A stretch of DNA of 64,000 nt from Gautieria morchelliformis (Eukaryota > Basidiomycota > Agaricomycetes > Gomphales > Gomphaceae), in contig WHVA01000483.1 in the NCBI GenBank assembly GCA_015179125.1, positions 21,254-85,253 of the forward strand. Reading direction: 5' to 3'. Made by a program: the position numbers and the translations under genes. The notes under the pieces were generated by a model, which did not search any database, was not told the origin of the DNA, and saw only the letters and a list, made by a program, of their open reading frames with translations. Below are positions 1 through 10,840 of the stretch, in pieces. Within the stretch, counting starts at the first letter, position 1. Each line of letters begins with the position of its first letter.

Positions 1-85
1 TGCTGTTCAACTACAAATCAAACCTATACGTTAGGTCGAACAGGTGTATGTATGTGCATGTGCTTGCCTTGATTGAAATTAGAAC

Positions 86-1346
86 CACTGTACTACAGCT
101 GTTTCGGGTCCCGAAGGCGGACTTTGAAACTAGCGCTAAAAATTCATCGAAATTTTGTTTGAGCTCAAACTCGTGAACCAGCACAAGTTAAGGTCTAATA
201 TTTTGTATGATATATATACACACAGATAAATGTGATTCTATGTATAAAGGGAGCTCTCAAATAAGCCCAATGGAAATGCCATTCTGCAGCATATACGTGC
301 ATCGGCTCTTCCCGGGCAGCCACTGGCAGCCTGGGCTATATACTTTAAACAATCTATTGATGAAGGGGATTCCCCTATCTACTCAATATCTCTTAGAATC
401 ATTCAGGAATGTTGTCTGCTTTGGTATAAAATTTTCTACACTTCATGCTTGTTGTTGACTTATTATGTCTGCATGCTGCACAAGTAAAGTATAAGTTTCA
501 GCATACTACACACATCTATATTGGCTGTATTTATGACAAGAGGAACAATGTGTCAGCTCAGAAAGTGGGCGAAGTTGCTCCCCAAATCTCAAGCTCTTGG
601 GGCAGGCCCATGTCAGGGACATCTCCACCTTCAAGCTCAACTCCAGCGGTGGTGGTACGCTGGTGCACGATGGGAGGACCAACCGAGGCAAGGGTTCACT
701 TGTCTCAGCAATTCCAGGTGTGCAGGGCATGTGGTGACATCTGTGAGAGGAGGGGAAGGAAGGTGAGGCCACTTCGTGGCTGAACATACTGATGGCCAAG
801 CCTCTGTACGCTGAGTACTGCTACAACCAAGCCTGTGTTGAGATTGTACTGTCGGATAGGTTGTCAGGATGAAGCATGAACACAGGGTCCCTGCCTTCCT
901 GCTCCGTGTGGGCATTCCAGTGTTTCAGCCGATAATCAGGGGCCAACAACCAATGGTAGATTGCCTGTCGTTTGTCTACAGGGAATTCCGTAAGAATCAG
1001 TCAGTTTCAGGTCATCAGACAGTGGCAATGTTGCACAGACCTTGCTTGTCACTCTCATGTTTGTCATGTGCTATCAACGCCAAATTTCTGTAAGCACAAT
1101 AAGGAGTGCTCGGTGTTTGAGGTTAATCTGGGAATGTACATTTGATAAACGAGTAGAGCAGAAGTAAGCACCTCATGGAACCTTTGCCGGTTGTCCAAAG
1201 TCTTTCTTGCTTGAGTTTATACAATGGGGCTGTTATTGTGACCTGCAACACATCAACAATGTCTATCACACAAATTTACGCACCTGAAGTCAACAAATTG
1301 AGCTCTGGATGACATGTGAAAACCCAGAATTGATCATGCTCATGTC
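86..1346. repeat. Left arm of a long inverted repeat
   Basis: This stretch matches, in reverse complement, the sequence at 4763-5650. Shared landmarks are the outer end (TACAGCTGTTTC followed by GAAGGCGGACTTTGAAAC), a run reading GACATGAGCATGAT at the inner end, and coatomer-alpha sequence in between. The left arm is longer because about 350 bp (roughly 830-1190) is inserted into its coatomer-derived part. Together the arms bracket about 3.4 kb of other sequence. I see no TG...CA ends, so this is not an LTR pair; two opposite copies of one mobile unit is the simplest reading. Confidence 0.85.
800..1346 (-). pseudogene. Coatomer alpha (COPA) gene fragment, minus copy
   Basis: Read on the minus strand, this segment matches the coatomer-alpha fragment at 4404-5075: sequence for HPELNL, an intron-like stretch ending in GCAG, then sequence resembling the PVFMLHPDNL region. 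Coatomer alpha is the WD40 scaffold of COPI vesicle coats. Only the end of the WD40 propeller is present; it is split by an insertion of about 350 bp and carries frameshifts and stops, so it cannot be functional. It lies inside the inverted-repeat arm, so it travels with that unit. Confidence 0.7.
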
Positions 1347-1465
1347 GGAAAGATGTTGATGAGGGTTCAGGGGAGCGGGTATGGGATATTGTCAGTCATG
1401 AGTCTGTCACATGCGTGACATGGCTCTTGCTTCGTTCGCTCACCCACACTTAGCTTGGTTATACC

Positions 1466-3353
1466 ATGGCTAAGACATCCAGCAAGCGAAAGGCATCCCA
1501 AAAGGTTGCTTCAAGGGCGCGGGATACACCAGATCCATCGTTAGTTATACCAGGACGACGCATAAGAAAACCGTCCAAGTGTGTTTCTAGTCATATGGGT
1601 CCCAAGACATGGTTTCGTACATAGGTGCCTTCGCCACCTTTACTCTCCATCGTTTCATGTTCGCCCTCTTCTCCCACTCTACTGTATGTTTATTTCATCT
1701 ATGTTGTATCATGACTGTGCACCCCTATCCAACCCTGACTCACGACGGCCTCTTCCCTATTCACTGATACCTTACAAGCATTCGATATAAGTAGTTTGCA
1801 TTCGCATGTACATTCCTCAGTTCAATTATCATACGTCGTCCATATTGTGCAAACTTGACCTCACTGTGATCATCGTTTTGAGCCTTCTCCTGGAGATTTC
1901 TATCCCCAACCAGAAGAGGACTTAGGCATCACTGGTGAGTTCTCATTCTTCATCTTCGTTACCTTAGCCTTCGAACTATTTTCTGTGCTGACGGTGAAGG
2001 GCTCCGAAGGAGCACCTTCGCCGGCGAAGGGATTGTCACCACTTAGACAACCCTTCCATGACACCTTGCACGTTACATCGTCAAGTGCCACGGGCTATTT
2101 CTCTACGACTGTAGATAGGGCGAGCTCCGCTTGGGCAGCCCTCTTATCTTGTGAACATTTATTGGTTCACCTATTCGCCGAACGGCATACTTATTCGCAC
2201 AAGTCATTCGGGCATTCGCTGTGTTCACTAATACACGATATTAACGCCTAGAAACCAATCTTGACAACTCCCCCCTCAGGTAAGCAAGCAAATTTGTCTT
2301 TTTATCTTAGACTAGGACTAATCAAAAACTAATATAACGTTATCTCAGTTCCTGGATAATTTCCTTGCATCTAAAAAAGTCCAAAAGGCCAAAAACGCTA
2401 CCGTTTCCACAAAACGTGGAAAGGTAATGGGTTCGAAGAACCTTTATTCAGCTAATGATGAGTACATCGATGAAGAGGATCGGCTCAACATGGATGCACA
2501 CTAATTCCCAAGCTATCAGATGCTTGAGGCCAGGGTGCATAAAGAGCTTAGCAAGTGCTAGCTCCACAAGGGTGAGCTCTGCAAAATAAACAAGCACAAC
2601 AAGCATCCAAGGATTTCTAATGTCCTGCTCCGGGAATGGGTGGAAGCCTTGGTGCGTCGTGATATGTTGTTATATTTGCTTTATTCATCATGTTTATCTA
2701 CAGCAAAAAAATGAGCCTAACGTCACTACGACCATTCCACCAAAATCCCCGGCATTTGAATTATTTCACTTTGATATCGGCAACCCTCTTGAAAGGCCGG
2801 CTAGAAGGACCGACACCAAGTTACCCAGGGCCCTGCGAATCAGCAGCCAGCACCCACCGCTCCGGTGATCAATATTGTCATTCCTTCGGGTCGGAAGCTC
2901 AAGAATCTGCTTCAAGATGACTCTTCGTCCCCTGCTGCCTCTCAAGGTAGCAAATTGAAGCGGGTTTATTGTTCGCCATCACCACCTGAAGCCAACCAAT
3001 ACGGTGATGTCAACCAGACCATCGGGGTTTGGCTGGGTTCCATATCTAACACCCCTGATGCGAGACATATTGATCTTGAGGATCTCCATAATAGGCTTGC
3101 CGAACATGGGTTCATTGATGTTCCGCTCAGATTTCTCAATGTGTTACCTCGGGGCGAGCTCAAGACTACAATTGGACTCAACCTGGTCACATATAGCTTC
3201 ATATGCATGAGCCTGGAACAGCTCTTTGAAAGCCATTGCAGGGTAGGGATAAGCGGGCAAAGTTCATGTAGAGGGATAACCGTTGGGTCACAATATACCA
3301 ATAGAACTGATGAAAACTTACTTCGTTTCGCAGAGTGGTGCGATGTCATCTAA
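1466..3353 (+). pseudogene. Uncharacterised repeat-associated ORF, broken by an LTR
   Basis: The frame opens at 1466 with a basic N-terminus (MAKTSSKRKASQKVASRAR). It runs to about 1580, is interrupted by an LTR-D fragment (1586-2266), then resumes after an apparent intron (about 2272-2370) with FLDNFLASKK and NDEYIDEEDRLNMD. A third block (about 2740-3220) includes VINIVIPSG and ends in a helical stretch (LEDLHNRLAEHGF ... VLPRGELKTTIGLNL) that resembles a SAM-type helical bundle. Several in-frame stops occur. I do not recognise the family. The three blocks appear collinear, so they are probably one dead gene. Confidence 0.45.
1586..2266 (+). mobile_element. LTR-D, 3' part only
   Basis: This matches the 3' two-thirds of the complete LTR-D copies at 16077-17082 and 56814-58052 and ends with the same CCAATCTTGACA terminus at 2266. 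It begins abruptly near the conserved CCCAAGACATGG tract, so about 400 bp of the 5' end is missing. It sits inside the unknown ORF. No TSD is visible (ccaag on the left, actcc on the right), as expected for a truncated copy. Confidence 0.85.
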
Positions 3354-4262
3354 ATGGTGGATTGCACCAGTTATCCATAACCAGGACACTGCGCAGCTGG
3401 GGTCATGGGTTCATGTGCTCCAAGAGTTCTTCTATATAGCCAACAAAGGCATCACCATCATACGCACCTTCCCAAATATCAGTATGGATAATGCCTTGCA
3501 TGCAGAGGGCCGGAAGCAATCAAATCCTTTGAAAACATTAGCAGCATCTAATGAAAACATGGAAGTGTACATACCCTGGCCCACGAACAAATTTTGCACT
3601 AATTTGCGCATGCTCCCTTGGTAAGCCCATCCATACAGGCTGTATGTAGTCCTGCAGTCGATCCGGCTTTCATCAATAAAAACAAGCCGTTCTGGTGATT
3701 TGGCACCAATCTGAAAACGATATTGGGCCCGTGAGTGTTCATTCCGTTCAGCCGCTGATTTGGAAAGCTGAAAATAGACTGATAAGGTTAGATATTTCTA
3801 GTTAGTGGTACCACAAACCCGTTTCCTGGTAAGGCCAAGTTCAATCAACATGTCCCATATAGTTGACCTCCCAACAATAACACCATGGAGCTGCTGAAGC
3901 TCAACTTGCATCTCATCCAGATAGAGGTCAGGGCGTGATTCAAGAAGGACAAGCAAGAACTTCAAGTACCAGCATCATTAGACTATATTGACTGTCAAAT
4001 AAAGTATATTTACCTTGATTTCATGCTCTGTCATGACCCTTCTCTTTCTTTTTGGCTCCTGCTGGTTTGGTGAGACAACTTCACCAGTTGCCTTCCACCA
4101 ATACAGTGTGCGCTTGACAGCGCATTGTGACATGTTGAGGTTGCATGTGATCTGAGCGATTCGGTAGTGAAGGGTGTATTTTTGATAGACAACAAGCTCC
4201 CAGCGATCAGATGTATACGTCCTGCGACAGCGAAGTTCAGCAGGTATTGCCCCACGAGGCAT
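3330..4262 (-). pseudogene. Tc1/mariner-type DDE transposase, decayed
   Basis: Minus-strand reading from ATG at 4262 gives MPRGAIPAELR, a helix-turn-helix domain (IAQITCNLNMSQCAVKRTL ... TGEVVS), then after an intron a block including RPDLYLDEMQVELQQLHG and IWDMLIELGLTRKR. Next come SAAERNEHSRAQYR, LVFIDES (first catalytic Asp), a TTYSLYGWAY block and LVMDN (second Asp, with a frameshift). Order and motifs fit Tc1/mariner-superfamily cut-and-paste transposases. Stops and frameshifts after the first Asp and loss of the final acidic residue region make it inactive. I could not find terminal inverted repeats belonging to it. Confidence 0.75.
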
Positions 4263-4403
4263 GATGGGTAGGTTTGCAGAATGGTCACATGATGTGACAT
4301 CCTCTACCCACGCTTGTAAATGCAGCCACTCAACGGTCCCCATCTTTGCAGGTTTTCTTGCAATGTCAGCTATATGTCATGCTAATTCTACTGTTCCATT
4401 TAC

Positions 4404-5075
4404 AGACCGTCTGACTTTGGGATATCTCAGGATTGCACAGAAGTACGCCCAATACTCAGCCCGGAACATTCGACACGTTTGACACATTTTCAACTGCAAA
4501 ATATATACTTGAAGGGCACAATCGTAATGTCAACTTCATTCATCCGACGCTCCCCCTCATTGTTTCTGCTGATGATGACAGACAGATCAAACTTTGGAGG
4601 CTGAGCGAAACCAAGGCTTGGGAAATCGACACCTGCTGTGGACATTTCAACAATGTCTCTGGTGCTCATTTCCACCCTCAACAGGAACATACTCTATCCG
4701 TCAGAGAGGACAAGACTATCTGTGTTTGGGAGATGGGCAAGCGTACAGCCCTTCAAACCTTGGACATGAGCATGATTGATTCTGGGTTATGGCATGTCAT
4801 CCAGAGCTCAATTTGTTTGCTGCAGGTGTGTAAATTCATTGTGTGGTATATGTCATTGATGTGCCGCAGCTCACGATAACAGTCTCATTGTATTCAAACT
4901 CGAGCGCGAGCGCCCTGTGTTCATGCTTCATCTTGACAACCTATATTACACCCAGGGATAAATATATCCGACAGTACGATCTGAACATGGGCTTGGACAT
5001 AGGAGCACTCAGCGTACGGAAGCTTGGCTATCAGTATATTCAGCCACAAATGCTCAGTTTCAATACCACTGAACA
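4404..5075 (+). pseudogene. Coatomer alpha (COPA) gene fragment, plus copy
   Basis: Spliced translation shows LWDISGL, then a linker, [77 protein letters not shown], an intron (about 4826-4870), NSLIVFKLERERPVFMLH and, after a frameshift near 4960, RDKYIRQYDLNMGLDIG. This is the distinctive order of the seventh WD40 blade and following segment of coatomer alpha (COPI coat). A preceding intron end (TTTACAG at about 4403) is also retained. Only about 200 of some 1,200 residues are present and the frame is broken. Introns at gene-like positions argue for DNA-level capture, not a processed copy. Confidence 0.85.
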
Positions 5076-5650
5076 CACCCGTGTACCGCCACCACTGGCA
5101 CCGAGCTTGAAGGTGGAGATGTTGCTGACATGGGCCTGCCCCAAGAGCTTGAGATTTGGGGAGCAACTTCGCCCACTTTCTGAGCTGACACATTGTTCCT
5201 CTTGTCATAAATACAGCCAATATAGATGTGTGTAGTATGCTGAAACTTATACTTTACCTGTGCAGCATGCAGACATAATAAGTCAACAACAAGCATGAAG
5301 TGTAGAAAATTTTATACCAAAGCAGACAATGTTCCTGAATGATTCTAAGAGATATTGAGTAGATAGGGGAATCCCCTTCATCAATAGATTGTTTAAAGTA
5401 TATAGCCCAGGCTGCCGGTGGCTGCCTGGGAAGAGCCGATACACATATATGCTGCAGAATGACATTTCCATTGGGCTTATTTGAGAGCTCCCTTTATACA
5501 TAGAATCACATTTATCTGTGTGTATATATATCATACAAAATATTAGACCTTAACTTGTGCTGGTTCACGAGTTTGAGCTCAAACAAAATTTCGATGAATT
5601 TTTAGCGCTAGTTTCAAAGTCCGCCTTCGGGCCTGAAACAGCTGTAATAG
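4763..5650. repeat. Right arm of the long inverted repeat
   Basis: This is the reverse-complement partner of 86-1346. Identity is high over the outer 560 bp (5090-5650) and falls toward the inner coatomer-derived end at 4763. The right arm lacks the insertion of about 350 bp seen on the left. The coatomer fragment continues inward beyond the arm to 4404, so the right copy of the unit is the more complete one. Confidence 0.85.
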
Positions 5651-6400
5651 TGCTGGTACGGCCAAAATGAAGGGTCATTGTAGGACTGCTCAGGGTGTCC
5701 GGATGCCACAGGGTGCATGGAATATGTGGAGGAGGGATCGGCCTGAGAGGGACCAAAACCAGTCAAGGGAAGGGAAGAGGAAGGGAGGCCAGTGTAAGAT
5801 AGCGGCCATCCAAACTCAGCTACCCTTAAGCGCTCGTTAACCCTAATTAACCCTATTACATAAGCGTCCAAAATCCGTAGTTCAGATTTGGGGTTTAGGT
5901 AATTAAGTGTAACTAGGGGTCTAGGCCCATGCTTTTGCACTGGGATAAGCCTGGGTTGGTAGAGACCGCACCCATGGTTGGGTTGAAACTCAGTGGGGGT
6001 TAGACTGCCGGGTACAGGTGCCATGAAAATTACATAAATGTATTATGTAAAACACCCACAAGGACCCCACATGCAACTTTATAAACTGGGTACTTCCAGG
6101 CAGCCAATATCTGCCAGGTCAGAAATGGTTGACCCGTTCCATGGCTCTAAAACGATGTTTAAAAACAGTTTCAAGAATAAATAAAAAAATTCTCTTCTCT
6201 GTGACAATGGCCATGTATTTTAGTTAAGTAAAACCACCAAGTTCTTTGTATGTATGCCTCACCATTAGTACAAAGTAGCAAACAAAATTAAAACCTGCAT
6301 TGAACTACATACAGTAAGCTAAGCTTGACATTGTTCCCCCCTCAGCACCCAAAATGCAAAATAAAAAATGCTTGTTTTATTTGTATTTTTTAGTTCTATG
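5651..6400. other. Spacer with no recognised gene
   Basis: A minus-strand frame of 136 codons (6024 down to 5614) runs into the inverted-repeat arm and resembles nothing I know. It starts MAPVPGSLTPTEF and includes ELRILDAYVIGLIRVNERLR. Around 6030 there is a short AT palindrome (TTACATAAATGTATTATGTAA-like). The stretch 6100-6400 is AT-rich without a convincing frame. It is probably flanking sequence between the mosaic and the truncated 5' end of Gypsy-1. Confidence 0.3.
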
Positions 6401-6408
6401 CCCTAGCT

Positions 6409-7777
6409 ATGGTCCACATAGCTTCAGATATGAAATTTCAAGCGAATTGGAGCGATATCAAACAAGATATCGTTGTTCGAGGTTTGCGCGCTAAAACAGA
6501 AGCAAATCCGACGCGCGCCTTAGGTACTGCAAACGGGTGTAACAAGCCCCTCTGGGCCTCGGACTACGGCATCTTAATGGAAGAGCTTTACCTGAGCTTC
6601 AGCCCTTATGACCAGGCTGCCGATGCTGAGGTAGAGCTCGAAAACCTCATCATGAAGGACAGTCACAAGGCGACTTGGTTTTTTGTCGACTTCTATAGAC
6701 TTGCTGTTGGGTGCATTGATGCTCCTGCACCAAAATCAAGCATAATATATCCAATTTGTTGTGTGCTTTCTCAATTTCTTCTCATGTTGTTCTTGTATCA
6801 TGCATCCATTTCTCTGGTTATTTTCGAAATTTTCCACTCACTCCCTATCTCTCCATTTCATCTTGTTATTCCTACTTTCACAAGCGGCTGCACCCAGCGG
6901 AGTCTGAAATGACTTCGACGCGCGAGCTCTTGGGCGCTAAAGGGCCGGGTAGTAGTACATGCGCAGTGAAACAGTTTCCCCCTCTCTCAGTGACAACTAA
7001 ATTCACTGAGAGAGGCAAGTAAATTAGTCTAGCATTCTTTCGATTTATTAACCTAGAAATCCTCTGTAGTGAATTGTTTTCTAGGTAGTGTATAATATAT
7101 TTACAGTGACAACTAAATTCACTGAGAGAGTGAATTGTTTTCTAGTCTATTCTTTTGAGCAAGAAGTCCATTCCTACTGCCTATAATTCCTGTCCTCTAC
7201 ACTTGCATCCATGCTTCAGCATAACGATTTGGCTTTGCATCGCCGAGCTTACCTTGCATTGCCGAAGCGAATCAAAGACAAAATGGTGCATTTCAACAAG
7301 CCCTGATCCCTTGGTGACCTCCGAGATCTGGTCCAGAAAATTGACCAAAGGTATTGGGAATGTCGCGGTGAAGCCTCTCGCGAGACTCAATCCGCACCCA
7401 AACCCAAGGCTAGGGACAAGTCCAACCAAAACCGAGCTCCCCAGAACAATGACTGATGTCAAGGTCAAAGTTCTGGCAACTCCAATGCCAATGCCGGTAA
7501 TAACAACCATGGCAAAGGCAAGGACAAGCACAAAGGGAATAATGCGTCTGAGGGTCAGAAAAAACCCAACTACACTAACAAACTCGGCAAGGATGGCAAA
7601 CTCACGCCTGAAGAACGCCAGCGTCGCATGGATAACAATCTCTGCCTAGTCTGCGCGCAGAGTGGCCACCGTGCGAAGGAATGCCCGAAAGTCACATCGG
7701 CTCAGGCTGAAACGGCTTCTGAAGGGAAGACGTCTGACAACAAGGCTGAATCTTCGGCTTCGGGCACAAAAAAATAA
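6409..7777 (+). pseudogene. Gypsy-1 gag, split by a solo LTR
   Basis: The upstream part (to 6704) encodes LWASDYGILMEELYLSF and DSHKATWFFVDFYRLA. After the LTR at 6705-7201 the frame resumes with SMLQHNDLALHRRAYLALP, then LVQKIDQRYWE, a basic linker and a CCHC zinc knuckle (CLVCAQSGHRAKEC, about 7647-7689). Removing the LTR and one CTTGC copy rejoins the frame exactly. Gag packages the element RNA. A TGA in the 7300 region and other lesions make it inactive. The 5' LTR and gag start are missing: the element is truncated at about 6.4 kb. Confidence 0.8.
6705..7201 (+). mobile_element. Solo LTR-E (copy 1), TSD CTTGC
   Basis: A 497-bp unit begins TGTTGGGTGC and ends CTCTACA. It is flanked by CTTGC at 6700-6704 and 7202-7206. 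It is nearly identical to 44770-45267. It contains a perfect 13-bp stem (CCTCTCTCAGTGA / TCACTGAGAGAGG, 6981-7015) and a second partial copy of that stem near 7110. No internal element sequence accompanies it, so it is a solo LTR left by recombination. Orientation is arbitrary. Confidence 0.9.
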
Positions 7778-7789
7778 TCAGCGACCCTC

Positions 7790-8260
7790 CGACCTCCGCA
7801 CAAACCGAGGGTCCCGTTGACTCGACTTGCGCAGTAGGGGAGGTAAGAATCAATGCTTCTGCTCTCTTTTCTCCGAACTCTCTTGTAATTAGTTTGTCCT
7901 CATCTCTTGTCCCAAACCAAAAATTTAAAGCACTAGTAGATTCAGGCTCTACCCATTGTTTCATAGAATCCATCTTTGTCCGTAAATACAATCTCCAAAC
8001 CTGTTCTGTAGACCTGATCCCGCTCCGTTTATTCGATGGTAGTAAAACATCAGTAATTACTGAAACTGTAGAGCTACCTATCCGTTTCCCGGATGGTCAC
8101 ACCCATTCCGTAGACTTTTTGTCACCCCCTTTGATTCGTCTGTTTCGGTATTTCTCGGACACAACTGGCTCACCCGCTACAATCCGTTGATTGACTGGGT
8201 ATTGGGCAGTATTACTTTCCAAACTTCCCGTCCGGGCAGTCCTGTGGACCCCCCACCGGC
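7790..8260 (+). pseudogene. Gypsy-1 aspartic protease
   Basis: KFKALVDSGSTHCFIES carries the retropepsin DSG triad, followed by LIPLRLFDGS and LPIRFPDGHTHSVDFL. The expected downstream part (FLGHNWLTRYNPLIDW) is read only in a shifted frame, so there is a frameshift at about 8120-8190. The role is to cleave the Gag-Pol polyprotein. It lies between the gag zinc knuckle and reverse transcriptase as in all Ty3/Gypsy elements. Confidence 0.8.
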
Positions 8261-8429
8261 TTTGGCTCGCGCCACAATGGCCGAGCCACCCCCGAGTCTG
8301 GAGGCTCCTTGGGTTACCCTCCTTAACGCTGCGGCATTTTACTGTGCCTGCAAGTTAGAGGGCTCCCAGTGCTTCCAGCAAAATCTGGCGATGCCCGAGA
8401 ATGAGGCTTCAGCCCGCTCGGCTTCCACA

Positions 8430-9330
8430 AAACCCAAACCCGTGGACCTCAAGGACGTCCCGCCGGAGTATCATGACTTCACGGATGTGTTCAGCAAGTC
8501 CAAAGCTGATACCTTGGCTCCACACCGACCCTATGATCTCAAGATCGCTCTGGAGGATAGTGCTACGCCCCCTCAACCTCTGTTATATTCACTCTCTACC
8601 TTGGAGCTTGCCATGCTTCAGGCATTCATAGAGGAGCATCTGAATATGGGTTACATTCGGCCCACTCGGTCTTCGCACGGAGCCCCCATCCTCTTTGTCA
8701 AAAAGAAGAGGGTGAACTTCGGCTTTGCGTCGATTTCCGAGCACTCAACAAGATTACGAAAAAAGATCGCTATCCACTTCCATTGATTACCAACTTGTTG
8801 GATGTGCCCCAAAAGGCTCGGATCTATACAAAAATCGACCTTCGGCATGCATTCCATCTCGTCCGAGTCGCCGAAGGCGACGAGTGGAAAACAGCTTCCG
8901 GACCCGGTACGGCTCTTTCAAATGGTTGGTCATGCCGTTCAGCCTTACCAATGGTCCTGCGGTCTTTCAACGTTTCATGAATGACATCTTTGGAGACATG
9001 CTTGATGTATGCATCGTTGTGTACCTGGACGACATACTCATCTACTCCAACGATGTGGTCAAACATAGGGAACACGTCCATGAAGTATTGCAGCGTCTTC
9101 AGAAACACAGCCTCTACGCCAAACCCAATAAATGTGAATGGCACCGTGACTCCATGGAATTCCTCGGTTATATCCTCTCTACCGATGGATTTACCATATC
9201 CGGAGACAAAGTCCAAACAATCCGTGATTGGCCCGAACCTCGGAAGGTAAAAGACAAAGTTTTACCGCCGCTTTATCTTCAATTATTCCGACATCACTGT
9301 TCCCCTCACCCGGCTTACCCGTAAAGGCAC
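8430..9330 (+). pseudogene. Gypsy-1 reverse transcriptase
   Basis: The start PPEYHDFTDVFSKSKAD ... LAPHRPYD and the block [20 protein letters not shown] mark the fingers. [21 protein letters not shown] (in a shifted frame) and VVYLDDILIYSND (about 9017-9055) mark the palm. The YLDD catalytic motif is intact, and NKCEWHRDSMEFLGYILS marks the thumb. At least three frame changes (about 8700, 8780 and 8900) show it is a relic. Reverse transcription of the element RNA is the family function. Confidence 0.85.
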
Positions 9331-9339
9331 CCCATGGGC

Positions 9340-9862
9340 ATTTACCGAAGAGTGCCGAAAGTCCTTCAATTACCTCAAAGAGGCTTTTACTTTGGCTCTG
9401 ATCCTGTCACACTGGGTTCCCGACCGACCTATGGTCGTGGAAACTGACGCCTCGGATTATGCCCTCGGCGCGATCCTGTCTCTGTTCGATGATGTAGGCG
9501 AACTACATCCCCTCGCCTTCCACTCTCAAACTTTTTCCGGTGCCGAACTCAATTATGATGTCCACAATAAAGAGCTACTGGCAATTTTTGAAGCATTTCA
9601 ACATTGGAGACACTATCTGGAGGGCTCCGGCTCCCCTATCGACATTATTACCGATCACAAAAACTTGGAGTATTTTGCCACCACAAAGTTGCTAACCCAA
9701 CGACAAGCCCACTGGTCCGAGTTCCTCTCACAATTTAACCTCATTATTCGGTTCCGTGCCGGAAAGCTCGTTACAAAACCCGACGCTCTAACTAGACGAT
9801 GGGACGTCTACCTTAAAGAGGGAGGTAATGACTACGGCTCAGTCAATCCGCAAAACTTCTGA
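9340..9862 (+). pseudogene. Gypsy-1 RNase H and connection domain
   Basis: The frame 9392-9862 encodes VVETDASDYALGAILS (first catalytic Asp), NYDVHNKELLAIFEAFQHW (Glu region), IITDHKNLEYF (Asp) and ending FRAGKLVTKPDAL. It degrades the RNA strand during reverse transcription. It follows the RT directly, and its frame closes at 9862 where the integrase would normally continue, so the polyprotein is broken here too. Confidence 0.85.
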
Positions 9863-9998
9863 CCAATTTTCACAAATCAACAACTATCGGAATCACTCCA
9901 GGCAACTTATCTGCTTGCACCCATTCTCCAAGCAAGCACTATGATGGACTCCGAGAAGCTTCATGCCGACATCTTAGCCAATCTGGCATCTGACCCCG

Positions 9999-10840
9999 TT
10001 GCCTGCTGGCATCTCAGTGACAGGTCCGACCCGAGATGGACGCAAACCAATGACGGCTTTCTACGCCATGGCGGCTGCATATACATTCCCAATCCCAACG
10101 ATCTTTAGCTCCGAGTACTCCACTACAAACACGACCACGTACTCTTGGGACATTTTGGCCAAAACAAGACCCTTGCTCTAATCCACTGGGAATACACCTG
10201 GCCCGCAATTCGGTCTTTCGTCATTGACTTCTGCAAGTCTTGTACCACTTGCTCCCGTTCAAAGTCACAGTGTCACCCGCCTATGGCACTCTCAAGCAGC
10301 TCCTGATACCCGAGCAACCTTGGAATTCCATCTCCATGGATTTCATTGAGCAGTTGCCAGCATCCTCTGGATTCACTGCGATCCTCGTGGTAGTCTGCCG
10401 CTTAACCAAGCAGAGCATCTTCATTCCGACATACGACACAATCACTTCCGCCGACCTAGCCTGCCTGTTTGTCTTGCATGTGCTCTCGAAGCACAGTGTC
10501 CCAAGCCATGTGACATTGGACCAAGGTTCAGAATTCGTATCCCACTTCTTCCGTTCCCTCGGCAAAGCTCTCGACATGAACTTGCATTTTACCTCCGGTT
10601 ATCACCCCGAAAGCGATGGTCAAACCGAACGTGTAAATCAAACTCTCGAACAATATCTCCAGGTATCTTGCAACTACCAACAAGACAATTGGTCCAAGTT
10701 GCTCCCACTTGCCGAGTTTGTGTACAATAATGCTCCCAGCGCCACAACCGGCATTTCGCCGTTCTTTGCCAACAAAGGCTACAACCCGAACTTGACAGTT
10801 CACCCCGAAAGGGACCTCGCTTCCTCTCGGGCCTGAGACT
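9999..10840 (+). pseudogene. Gypsy-1 integrase
   Basis: An HHCC zinc-binding segment (HDHVLLGH ... CKSCTTC, about 10130-10250) is followed by the DDE core: ISMDFIEQLP (Asp), LDQGSEFVSHFFRSLGKAL (Asp) and SDGQTERVNQTLEQYL (Glu). The LPLAEFVYNN and ISPFFANKGYNP blocks follow. All three catalytic acids are present, but the segment is broken by frame changes near 10200 and a stop at 10834. It inserts element cDNA into the chromosome. Confidence 0.85.

Noticed and set aside
207-458. 83-codon frame duplicated at 5283-5534
   Set aside because: It is duplicated only because it lies in both inverted-repeat arms; no protein-like features.
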